From Miniphocaeibacter halophilus (lineage in GTDB: Bacteria; Bacillota; Clostridia; Tissierellales; Peptoniphilaceae), in NCBI RefSeq assembly GCF_016458825.1, contig NZ_CP066744.1, positions 191,001 to 255,000 on the forward strand: 64,000 nucleotides of DNA, written 5' to 3'. Position numbers and translations under genes: made by a program. Every line of letters begins with the position of its first letter. Positions within the stretch are counted from its first letter, which is position 1. This document shows, piece after piece, positions 34,997 to 41,898 of the stretch. The notes below the pieces were generated by a model. It ran no database searches, was not told the DNA's origin, and was given only the letters and a program-made list of their open reading frames with translations.

Positions 34997-35281
34997 ATGA
35001 ATGATTTAGAAAGTATAAGAAAAGAAATTGACAAAGTTGATAAAGAAATTATTACTTTGTTTGAAAAAAGAATGGATCTTGTTAAATATGTTGTAGACTA
35101 TAAAATAAAAAATAATATGAAGGTTTTAGATTCTAGTAGGGAAAACTTAATTATTGAAAAAAATAAAAATTTATTGCAAAACAAAGAATACAGTCAATAT
35201 TTAGAAGATTTTTTTAAATCATTAATGGATATTAGCAAAGATATACAAGAAAAAATTTTAAAGGAAAACATTAATGAATAA
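34997..35281 (+). CDS. Chorismate mutase, AroQ class
   Basis: A 94-residue all-helical protein that turns chorismate into prephenate for Phe and Tyr. LESIRKEIDKVDKEIITLFEKRMDLV (4-29), then YKIKNNMKVLDSSRE, matches AroQ, with Arg and Lys at the active-site positions. AGGGAG lies 7 bases before the ATG. It overlaps maf by 8 bases and is unlinked to the aro operon. No prephenate dehydratase or dehydrogenase is near. Confidence 0.9.
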   Translation: MNDLESIRKEIDKVDKEIITLFEKRMDLVKYVVDYKIKNNMKVLDSSRENLIIEKNKNLLQNKEYSQYLEDFFKSLMDISKDIQEKILKENINE

Positions 35282-35945
35282 AATTTTTAATACTATTGGT
35301 GTTTTTAATATTACAAATAACTTAAAATTCGATAAAAAATACCCTGTTATTCTTGGTAGTTCCTCCCCTAGAAGAATTGAATTACTTAAAGAAATTACAA
35401 GGGATTTTAAGATTATTAAACCAAATGTTAACGAGAAAGAAATACTGTTAAAATCCTTTAATGATAATATAAAATTGGACTTTTTAGAGGATTCCTTTAT
35501 TTCCTGTAGTGAAATTGCCTTAGCAAAGGCCAAAAACATATATAAAAACAATAAAAATTCTCTTATTATTTCCGCTGATACCATTGTTGTAACAGAAGAT
35601 AAAATTTTTGGTAAACCTAAGAGTAAAGAAGATGCTTTTTTAAGTTTAAAATCATTTTTAGGAAAATTTCATTATATTGCAACTTCTGTATGTCTTTTTA
35701 TAGATGAAAATAATTACGACTTATTTTATTCTGTATCTGCAGTTAAATTTGTAGAGGAAACAAAATTTTCTTTAAATTATATTAAGAAATATGTTTCTTC
35801 TGAACGACCAATGGACAAGGCCGGTTCTTATGGAGTACAAGAAGTTGGAACTTATTTAGTAGATAGTGTTTATGGTGATTATTATAATATTGTCGGCTTT
35901 CCGGTTGTAGAGGTTAGAAGGAGAATATATGAAAATTTTAGTTAG
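35274..35945 (+). CDS. maf: Maf-like nucleoside triphosphate pyrophosphatase
   Basis: House-cleaning pyrophosphatase of 223 residues. The loop GSSSPRR is at 28-34 and SADTIVV near 100, with GKP shortly after. The N-terminus carries about 20 extra residues before the usual P-V-I-L-G-S start, and there is a charged insertion after PNVNEKE. It overlaps its two neighbours, suggesting coupled translation with chorismate mutase and the DUF523 gene. Confidence 0.92.
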   Translation: MNKIFNTIGVFNITNNLKFDKKYPVILGSSSPRRIELLKEITRDFKIIKPNVNEKEILLKSFNDNIKLDFLEDSFISCSEIALAKAKNIYKNNKNSLIISADTIVVTEDKIFGKPKSKEDAFLSLKSFLGKFHYIATSVCLFIDENNYDLFYSVSAVKFVEETKFSLNYIKKYVSSERPMDKAGSYGVQEVGTYLVDSVYGDYYNIVGFPVVEVRRRIYENFS

Positions 35946-36366
35946 TTCTTGTTTACTAGGCTGTAAATGCAGGTATGATGGTAAGGAGCAAAAAGTAAAT
36001 ATTTCTAATTTTATTTCCAATGACTTTTGCCTCATTCCTTTTTGTCCTGAACAAGCCGGTGGATTGCCAACTCCTAGAATTCCTTGTGAAATAGTTGGTG
36101 ATAAAATTATAAATAAAAATGGTAAAGACAAAACCAATGAATTTATTAAAGGTGCCAATGAAGCTTTAGATCTATGTAAATTATTTAATATTAAACATGC
36201 AATTTTAAAATCTAAAAGCCCTTCTTGTGGTTTCGGAAAGATTTACGATGGAACTTTTTCAAATAATTTAATTAATGGAAATGGCATTACAGCTAATTTA
36301 TTAAACAATAATGGCATAAAAATTTATAATGAAAATAATTTAAAAAATATAATAACTGTAAAATAA
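35929..36366 (+). CDS. DUF523 family protein
   Basis: A 145-residue protein. The signature is ILVSSCLLGCKCRYDG at the N-terminus, PFCPEQAGGLPTPR, and KSKSPSCGFGKIYDG in the middle. The conserved cysteines (C8, C12, C14, C42) suggest metal or Fe-S binding, which is not proven for the family. It overlaps maf by 17 bases. Confidence 0.9.
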   Translation: MKILVSSCLLGCKCRYDGKEQKVNISNFISNDFCLIPFCPEQAGGLPTPRIPCEIVGDKIINKNGKDKTNEFIKGANEALDLCKLFNIKHAILKSKSPSCGFGKIYDGTFSNNLINGNGITANLLNNNGIKIYNENNLKNIITVK

Positions 36367-36380
36367 AATTATTTTAAAGG

Positions 36381-36397
36381 CAGGTTTTACCTGTTTT
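36381..36397 (+). terminator. Weak terminator after the chorismate mutase operon
   Basis: CAGGT-TTT-ACCTG followed by four T. The stem is only 5 bp. Confidence 0.5.
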
Positions 36398-36469
36398 CTA
36401 GTCTATTTTAAATATTGATAATATTAAATTTATATTTTATAGTAAATATTTATTCAATGTTTAATTTAA

Positions 36470-36498
36470 TTGACAATCATTATCAATAAGTCTATAAT
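36470..36498 (+). promoter_or_regulatory. Consensus promoter with Fur-box-like site, sRNA A
   Basis: TTGACA (36470-36475), 17 bases, TATAAT (36493-36498): a perfect match to the sigma-A consensus. Within it, TGACAATCATTATCA (36471-36485) matches the 7-1-7 Fur box TGATAATnATTATCA at 13 of 14 defined positions. Repression by Fur under iron sufficiency would be expected. Confidence 0.72.
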
Positions 36499-36504
36499 AG
36501 TATT

Positions 36505-36606
36505 TAGATATTAACTCATAAATTACACCCCTTGTAATTAAGATATCTAAATATGGATCCCCTATCCATAACTTAAAAGCAGACTCCCCTGTCTGCTTTT
36601 TTATTT
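36505..36606 (+). ncRNA. Candidate small regulatory RNA A with three CCCC loops
   Basis: About 100 bases between a consensus promoter and an intrinsic terminator, without an ORF. An outer 11-bp stem (36501-36511 with 36543-36553) encloses AATTACA-CCCCT-TGTAATT (36521-36539). It is followed by TATGGAT-CCCCT-ATCCATA (36552-36570) and the terminator hairpin AAAAGCAGAC-TCCCCT-GTCTGCTTTT (36575-36600). All three loops carry CCCCU, which can pair with AGGGG or GGAGG ribosome sites. C-rich loops are known in FsrA, RsaE/RoxS and related Gram-positive sRNAs. The assignment is structural inference. Confidence 0.7.
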
Positions 36607-36673
36607 TGTCTTTTGTAGCGTACGAAATACAAAACTACCTGCAATAAGATAACTCCAAAAATTTGGACTTTTT

Positions 36674-36703
36674 CCAGAACGGATTTATCGCTCTGGTTTT
36701 TTT
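36674..36703 (+). terminator. Terminator-like hairpin in the intergenic region
   Basis: CCAGA (36674-36678) and TCTGG (36692-36696) frame an imperfect stem, followed by seven T. No obvious gene ends here; it may belong to the degraded IS region. Confidence 0.45.
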
Positions 36704-36730
36704 ATATTATATTGTAGCTAATTTTATTTA

Positions 36731-36797
36731 ATTATTTTGAAAGACTCACATCAAGAGCAAAATCGAATCTACCTTGACCTATGGCTTTCAAAATAAT
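36731..36797. repeat. 13-bp inverted repeat near the IS remnant
   Basis: ATTATTTTGAAAG (36731-36743) and its exact complement CTTTCAAAATAAT (36785-36797), 41 bases apart. They lie just beyond the transposase stop on the - strand and are probably part of the old element. Confidence 0.5.
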
Positions 36798-36819
36798 ACC
36801 ACAGCTATGTTGCAGATAA

Positions 36820-36935
36820 TTATTCTCTATACTCTACTGGACTTAACAATCCAAATCTCTCTTTTATCCTTAGTTCATTACAGTATTTTATATATTTTAT
36901 TATTACTTCTATTTTTTTAAATCATATCCTTTAAC
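36820..36935 (-). pseudogene. IS3-family transposase C-terminal remnant
   Basis: In the - frame ending at the TAA at 36822-36820, the sequence reads LKKIEVIIKYIKYCNEL and then RIKERFGLLSPVEYRE. The Y-x-x-Y-C-N-E-x-R-I-K and L-S-P-V-E-Y-R pattern is the C-terminus of the IS3/IS150 OrfB integrase. Only about 38 codons remain and no start or catalytic D-D-E is present. It sits between the two small-RNA units, so an insertion may have separated tandem copies. Confidence 0.75.
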
Positions 36936-36993
36936 CGATTATTTTAAAATAAAATTTTAATTTATAGTAAATATTATCCAATATTTCCTTTAA

Positions 36994-37022
36994 TTGACAA
37001 CCCTTATTAATAGTTTTATGGT
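36994..37022 (+). promoter_or_regulatory. Promoter of sRNA B
   Basis: TTGACA, 17 bases, TATGGT. The spacing equals that of sRNA A, but the Fur-like site is degraded (TGACAACCCTTATTA, four mismatches). Confidence 0.55.
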
Positions 37023-37028
37023 TTTTTT

Positions 37029-37132
37029 AGTTAATAACTTATAGATTACACCCCCTTGTAATTAAAAATATCTAAATATCGACCCCCTGTCCAAATACTA
37101 AAAGGCAGACCATTTCTGATCTGCCTTTTTAT
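37029..37132 (+). ncRNA. Candidate small regulatory RNA B, diverged copy of A
   Basis: Collinear with sRNA A, with upstream similarity starting near 36950. ATTACA-CCCCCT-TGTAAT (37045-37062) keeps the C-rich loop. The second hairpin is reduced to GAC-CCCCT-GTC (37081-37091). The terminator pairs AAAGGCAGA with TCTGCCTTT (37101-37127) but its loop has lost the CCCC. The outer stem is not preserved. Confidence 0.55.
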
Positions 37133-37231
37133 ATTACTTATAAATAATCTAGTAGGACTCAATTAAAAAAACTTTGAAAATTTTTACAATAAATATGTCG
37201 TATCTTTTTTATTTGCAATAGAATAAATATT

Positions 37232-39313
37232 TTACGGTTTTACAAACTCTACTGCAGTATTAAATTTATCTAAATATGTTACACCACTACTTGAACCTAA
37301 TAATATATCTGTTATTTGACACGATTTAACGGAAATAAATCTACCATTTTCGTAATGGCTATCATATTGGTGAATAATCTTTTCATTTCCCTTTGAATCT
37401 TTTCCTAAATATAAAGTAACATGACCTTTCATATATAATGCTGTACCAACTGGAAGAGATTTAACTTTCTCAATCTTATTCTTTCTGGATAATCCACTTA
37501 AGTTAGTTCTTTTTGTATACTTCATATTTTCTTGATCCCTTGTATTTCTAGACATTTTAATTCCAAAAGATTTATAAACATCTTGAACAAAAGAAGAACA
37601 ATCATGAGCATTATTAGAACCACCCCAACCATAAACTTCCCCTTTAAATTTCAAAGCTTGTTTTACAATATTTGCAGTTGTATAGGCTATATATCCTCTA
37701 TTTGTTCCTACTTCGGGAATATTGTTTTCATACACTTCTAAATTACCATTCTTTGCTACATTTGGGATTAATACATTATTATTAGAAATTGGTATTGCCG
37801 TCCCCATATCAAAATATTTATCTTTAATTTGAATTTGTTTATCTATTACTACTTCTTTTTCCAAATTCTTATAGTTTCTAATATTCTCTTTGTCTTCTAT
37901 TCCAATATAATCTTTAAAAATCCAACCCTTATAATTCTCTGTTATTCCAAAAATCCAATTACCATCCTTACTATAATGAAGAATTAAAACTGGATCCCAT
38001 GGATTTAAAGCTGTTTCTGTAAAAAAATCATGGCTTCCCCCACTTGTTCTATTTTCATCCCATGTTGGAAAAGTCCTTAACAATGTCCTCTCTGTTACTA
38101 TTCCAAATGCTAATTCTTTTTGATCTCTTACATTTTCTAAATTTAAATTATTCTTCCAATTATTTTTAGTTTTTTGACTATGTTTATTGTTGTTTTTACC
38201 GTAGGAGTTATTCGGAACTTTAGATAGATCGTTTATCATAGATATAATTTCATTTTTACTATATGTCTTATTTATATTCAAAACATCATTCATATCATTG
38301 TTCTGTTGAATATTCTTTCTATTAAAATCCTTTATTTCTTCTTCTGTCATTATAATTTCCCTACTATAATTATTAATTTTATCCCAGATATAAAATTCCT
38401 CTGGAATATTAATTCCCTTTATTTCATCTATAACAGTATCTGAAATAGAACCTGTTCCTCCTACCACTATTATTTGTCCTGCCTTTTTAACATACTCCTT
38501 AACTTCTTTGTCTATGGAATTTCTCGCTGTTAACAATATAGGTGCATTGTATTTTTTGCTAAGTGAAATAGCAGATAAAGCATCAGGATAAGATTCACCA
38601 CTTGCTAATATAACAGTTGTTACCTCATTTCCCTTTTCTTTGGCAATTTCTAAAGATGTTTTATACCTATTTGTACCCATTAATCTTTTACCACTAATGT
38701 TACCAACATTTAATCCACCAAAAATATATTGAATATTAGAATTTTCAGTCAATTCCTCTTTATATCCATCAGTTAATAATAAAGCCAATTCCTTTTCTGC
38801 AATAATCCCTCCTGCTGAAATAGCATCTGGAAAATTATTACCATTTGTAATTCCTATATTGTTTGAAGCTCCTAATTTTATCATTTCCTCTTTAACTTCA
38901 TAAGAAGTATAGTATCTGTCCTTACCTGAAATTCTACTTACTTCATATTCTTTATTAAGTTTATTAAAAATACTACTAGAAATAGCATTTTCTCCACCAA
39001 TAATATATATTTTTTTAGGGTTTAATCTTTTAATTTCAGTATAGGTATCCTCATTTAAATATTTTGACTCTGTTAATAATAAAGGTGAATTTAAATAAGA
39101 TGCCAATCCCCCAGCTGAAACTGCATCCGGATAATTTTCTCCTGTTACCAAGACTACATATTCATTTTTCTCGTAATTATATTTACTTATTTCCACAGAT
39201 GTTTTATACCTATTAGTTCCAGAAATTCTTTCAATTTTACTACTTCCATAAGAAACATTTTCTTGAAATACAAGTATAGTAACTATTGTTATAAATAAAA
39301 AGATTTTTTTCAT
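37232..39313 (-). CDS. Secreted CWB2-repeat protein with NlpC/P60 endopeptidase domain
   Basis: A 693-residue cell-wall protein. A signal peptide covers about 1-24. Three CWB2 repeats (about 25-320, each with RISG..RY-T and GENYPDA-type motifs) anchor it to wall polymer. An Asn/Lys-rich linker and an SH3/SLG-like region follow. The C-terminal NlpC/P60 domain has the catalytic Cys in NAHDCSSFVQDVYKSFG and His in KGHVTLYLG. It probably cuts peptidoglycan stem peptides in cell separation or remodelling. ATG 39313 is preferred, with AGGTGG just upstream. It follows the HAD gene by 7 bases. Confidence 0.92.
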   Translation of the reverse strand: MKKIFLFITIVTILVFQENVSYGSSKIERISGTNRYKTSVEISKYNYEKNEYVVLVTGENYPDAVSAGGLASYLNSPLLLTESKYLNEDTYTEIKRLNPKKIYIIGGENAISSSIFNKLNKEYEVSRISGKDRYYTSYEVKEEMIKLGASNNIGITNGNNFPDAISAGGIIAEKELALLLTDGYKEELTENSNIQYIFGGLNVGNISGKRLMGTNRYKTSLEIAKEKGNEVTTVILASGESYPDALSAISLSKKYNAPILLTARNSIDKEVKEYVKKAGQIIVVGGTGSISDTVIDEIKGINIPEEFYIWDKINNYSREIIMTEEEIKDFNRKNIQQNNDMNDVLNINKTYSKNEIISMINDLSKVPNNSYGKNNNKHSQKTKNNWKNNLNLENVRDQKELAFGIVTERTLLRTFPTWDENRTSGGSHDFFTETALNPWDPVLILHYSKDGNWIFGITENYKGWIFKDYIGIEDKENIRNYKNLEKEVVIDKQIQIKDKYFDMGTAIPISNNNVLIPNVAKNGNLEVYENNIPEVGTNRGYIAYTTANIVKQALKFKGEVYGWGGSNNAHDCSSFVQDVYKSFGIKMSRNTRDQENMKYTKRTNLSGLSRKNKIEKVKSLPVGTALYMKGHVTLYLGKDSKGNEKIIHQYDSHYENGRFISVKSCQITDILLGSSSGVTYLDKFNTAVEFVKP

Positions 39314-39320
39314 ATTCCAC

Positions 39321-39995
39321 CTAAATTCTTTTAATTTCCAATGGATCATTAATTATCTTATCTGCTCCATATTCTTCTAATTCATCTCTTTTTCTAAATC
39401 CCCAGGTTACTCCTACAGCATAGACTTCTACATTTTTAGCTGTTAGCATATCGGTAGAAGTATCTCCAAAATATGCTATTTCTTCTTTCTTTAAATCTAA
39501 ATCCCTTATTAATTTTTCCATCATATATGGATTTGGTTTTCTTGGAGTGTTTTCATCTAGTCCAATTATATAATCGAAGTAATTTTCTCCAAAATTATTC
39601 TCTAAAACATTTTTTGCTGCTTTTAAAGGTTTGTTTGTACAAACTGCGATTTTTTTGTTGTTTTCCTTTAAATATTCTAAGGATTCTCTTATTCCTTTAT
39701 AAACTTCCGTATAATCGTCGTCTATATTATTATAGCTATTTAGATAATTAGAATGTAATTTTTTAATAATATTTTCTTTTTCTTCATTGGAATAAGTAAG
39801 GTTATCCCTTTCCATTATATAGGCCAATGCTCTTTCTGTAAGTATTCTAGGACCATCTCCTACAAAATATTTAAATAGTTCAACCTTTGCCGGTTTATAG
39901 CCTAGCTTTATTAATTCTTCATTAAAACAATCTGCTATTGTGTTTAAACTGTCAATAATTGTTCCGTCTAAATCAAAAACATATGCTTTATACAT
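39321..39995 (-). CDS. HAD family phosphatase, phosphoglycolate phosphatase-like
   Basis: A 224-residue hydrolase. The nucleophile motif DLDGTIIDS is at 8-16 (DxDGT), motif II Thr in VCTNKP, Lys in RKPNPYMM, and motif IV GDTSTDMLTA. Domain size and motifs fit the Gph/PpaX group of subclass I HAD proteins. The substrate is not fixed by sequence. It lies between SpoU and the cell-wall gene on the same strand. Confidence 0.9.
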   Translation of the reverse strand: MYKAYVFDLDGTIIDSLNTIADCFNEELIKLGYKPAKVELFKYFVGDGPRILTERALAYIMERDNLTYSNEEKENIIKKLHSNYLNSYNNIDDDYTEVYKGIRESLEYLKENNKKIAVCTNKPLKAAKNVLENNFGENYFDYIIGLDENTPRKPNPYMMEKLIRDLDLKKEEIAYFGDTSTDMLTAKNVEVYAVGVTWGFRKRDELEEYGADKIINDPLEIKRI

Positions 39996-40036
39996 GTAAC
40001 ACCTTCCTTTTATATATTATTCCCTACTAATTTATA

Positions 40037-40075
40037 AGAACCTACTTAAATGTATATACAAAAAAGTAGGTTCTT
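40037..40075. repeat. Hairpin between SpoU and HAD genes
   Basis: AAGAACCTACTT (40037-40048) and its exact complement (40064-40075) with a 15-base loop. The - strand lacks a T tract after it; the + strand has a weak one. Confidence 0.5.
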
Positions 40076-40081
40076 TTCACT

Positions 40082-40792
40082 TTATTCTTTATTTTTAATT
40101 GTATATATACCTATTCCTATTGCTATTGGTAAATTTAACGAATCTACTTCACTACTTTGCTCTATTATAATTTTCTCAATATCATTTCTATAGTATTCTT
40201 TTCCTAAACCCGAGCCTTCATTTCCAAATATTAATGAATATGGCTTTACTATGGTGGTGTTTAAAACATTTTTTGAGCCTTCATCTAATATAAAAGCATA
40301 TTTATTGTTATTGAATTTTTTAATATAGTCCTCTATGGTTTTAAAATATTCAAATCTAATTTTAAACAAAGCCCCCATACTTCCTCTTATTACCTTAGGA
40401 TTAAAAATATCACAACTATTTCCAATTAAGGCTAAATCCTTAATACCAAAGGCAACCATTGTTCTTATAATAGTTCCTAAATTTCCCATATCGCTTATAT
40501 TATCAAGAACTAAATGGTTACCTTCTTTAATTTTTTCATCATATTTTTTTAATACACCGGCAACATATATTTTCTTTTTATTCCCTATTCTATCTAATGT
40601 TCTAGGTTCAAAGGAAAAAGGGATGCTGTTTTCATTTAAAATTGAAATTATTTTATCTAATTCATTAAATTTTTCCGATAAAATAACCCTGTCCACTAAT
40701 TCCGGTCTACTATTTATTAGCTCAAAGGTTGGAAAAGGTCCTAATGTATAGGTATAAGTAAATTCTTTTTTATACTGTTTTAGTTTTTCCAT
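40082..40792 (-). CDS. TrmH/SpoU family RNA methyltransferase
   Basis: A 236-residue 2'-O-methyltransferase with the SPOUT knot. Motif 1 is SDMGNLGTIIRT, motif 2 RGSMGALFK, followed by IFGNEGSGL, and motif 3 SLNLPIAIGI. An N-terminal segment of about 90 residues may bind substrate, as in rRNA (guanosine-2'-O)-methyltransferases. The target cannot be told. It lies 5 bases after the protease gene. Confidence 0.9.
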   Translation of the reverse strand: MEKLKQYKKEFTYTYTLGPFPTFELINSRPELVDRVILSEKFNELDKIISILNENSIPFSFEPRTLDRIGNKKKIYVAGVLKKYDEKIKEGNHLVLDNISDMGNLGTIIRTMVAFGIKDLALIGNSCDIFNPKVIRGSMGALFKIRFEYFKTIEDYIKKFNNNKYAFILDEGSKNVLNTTIVKPYSLIFGNEGSGLGKEYYRNDIEKIIIEQSSEVDSLNLPIAIGIGIYTIKNKE

Positions 40793-40797
40793 AAATC

Positions 40798-41733
40798 CTA
40801 CTCACTAAAAGCCCACATTTTTTTAACTTCTTCTTTGAAAGAATCAAAATCCCAAGTTTTTTCACTATTTCCCAAATTATTCGGATCATATATTTTTAAA
40901 TTGTTATTATCATCATTACCTACTATTAACATAACGTGAGATACTGTTGTAAATGTTCCAGGTCCTACTGAAATTATTACCGGATTACCCTTATCCAATT
41001 CAGTTAGTAAGGCTTCTTTGTCAATTTCTAATTCCTTAATATCTAAATTATATTCCCTAGCAATGAAGGGATAAATATCCCAGCCTGTTCCATAATCACC
41101 TACATGTCCATTATTAATGGCTATATCTGCAATTTCATCGGGAGTTATATTATATCCTAGTAAACCCGATAACATCATAGCTAAAGAAGTTGGTGCACAA
41201 CCGGCACTTCCAATTACGCCTGAGCCATATTCTTTATATCCCCATCTTTGATCCCATTGAATATAATAAGGATAATCTACATCTTTATATATTTTATTTG
41301 GATAATTAAGTTTATATTTTATTGAAGTATCGGCAAATTTTGCAACAAAATCGATAGTTTGTGGATTAGTTCCAGCCATCTTCAACAAGTCTTCCGGAAT
41401 TCTGTCAATATTTTCTAAAATTACTGAAGCATTTTCATTGACTTTTTTAGCTTTTTCTATATTTGCCTTCCATCCTTTTTCATCTGTTGCTTCTGAATAT
41501 TCCACATCTATATTATTATTTCTTTTATTTTTTTCATCATCTTCTCTATCATATTCACTAGTACCTATTAGTCTTGTAAATCTATTGTCACTGTCGTCGC
41601 CATTTCCAAGTGAAAAAATATTTACTGCTAATACTACTATTACTATAATAATTATTATTAAGAAAAGCCTGTTTCTCATGATTTGTCTTTTTCTTTTCTT
41701 ATAAGCTTTTCCTGATAGTTTTTTTCTACTCAT
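40798..41733 (-). CDS. Membrane-anchored C39-like peptidase
   Basis: A 311-residue protein with a basic cytoplasmic N-terminus (KKLSGKAYKKRKRQ), one membrane helix at about 22-42, and an Asp/Asn/Glu-rich spacer. A C39_2-type papain-fold domain covers about 155-311, with Cys in GSAGCAPTSLAM, His in VSHVMLIVG and Asp in IYDPNNLG. The domain lies outside the cell. There is no ABC transporter fusion as in bacteriocin C39 proteins, so a wall-related role is likely. Confidence 0.88.
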   Translation of the reverse strand: MSRKKLSGKAYKKRKRQIMRNRLFLIIIIIVIVVLAVNIFSLGNGDDSDNRFTRLIGTSEYDREDDEKNKRNNNIDVEYSEATDEKGWKANIEKAKKVNENASVILENIDRIPEDLLKMAGTNPQTIDFVAKFADTSIKYKLNYPNKIYKDVDYPYYIQWDQRWGYKEYGSGVIGSAGCAPTSLAMMLSGLLGYNITPDEIADIAINNGHVGDYGTGWDIYPFIAREYNLDIKELEIDKEALLTELDKGNPVIISVGPGTFTTVSHVMLIVGNDDNNNLKIYDPNNLGNSEKTWDFDSFKEEVKKMWAFSE

Positions 41734-41830
41734 TTAATCCTCCTCAAAGTAATATTTTACTACATTTTCACAAATTTTTCTTCTTTATATAATAACTATT
41801 AAAATTAAGCGAGTTATTGCAACAAAGTAT

Positions 41831-41859
41831 TTGAAAACAACTTGGCTCATTAGTATAAT
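41831..41859 (+). promoter_or_regulatory. Promoter of the xanthine dehydrogenase-type operon
   Basis: TTGAAA, 17 bases, TATAAT. The 40-base leader ends in AGGGAGG before the start. No purine riboswitch is seen. Confidence 0.75.
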
Positions 41860-41898
41860 TTAAGTAGGCTATATATATTTACTAAGGGAGGTAAATAA

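Noticed and set aside
36610..36940. Intact insertion sequence
   Set aside because: Only the C-terminal transposase fragment remains, without start, catalytic residues or paired ends.
40037..40075. Terminator after the SpoU gene
   Set aside because: The 12-bp stem has a 15-base loop and no T tract on the - strand, so it is listed only as a hairpin.
41760..41898. Purine riboswitch before the xanthine dehydrogenase-type operon
   Set aside because: The leader is about 32 bases and has none of the conserved purine aptamer loops.
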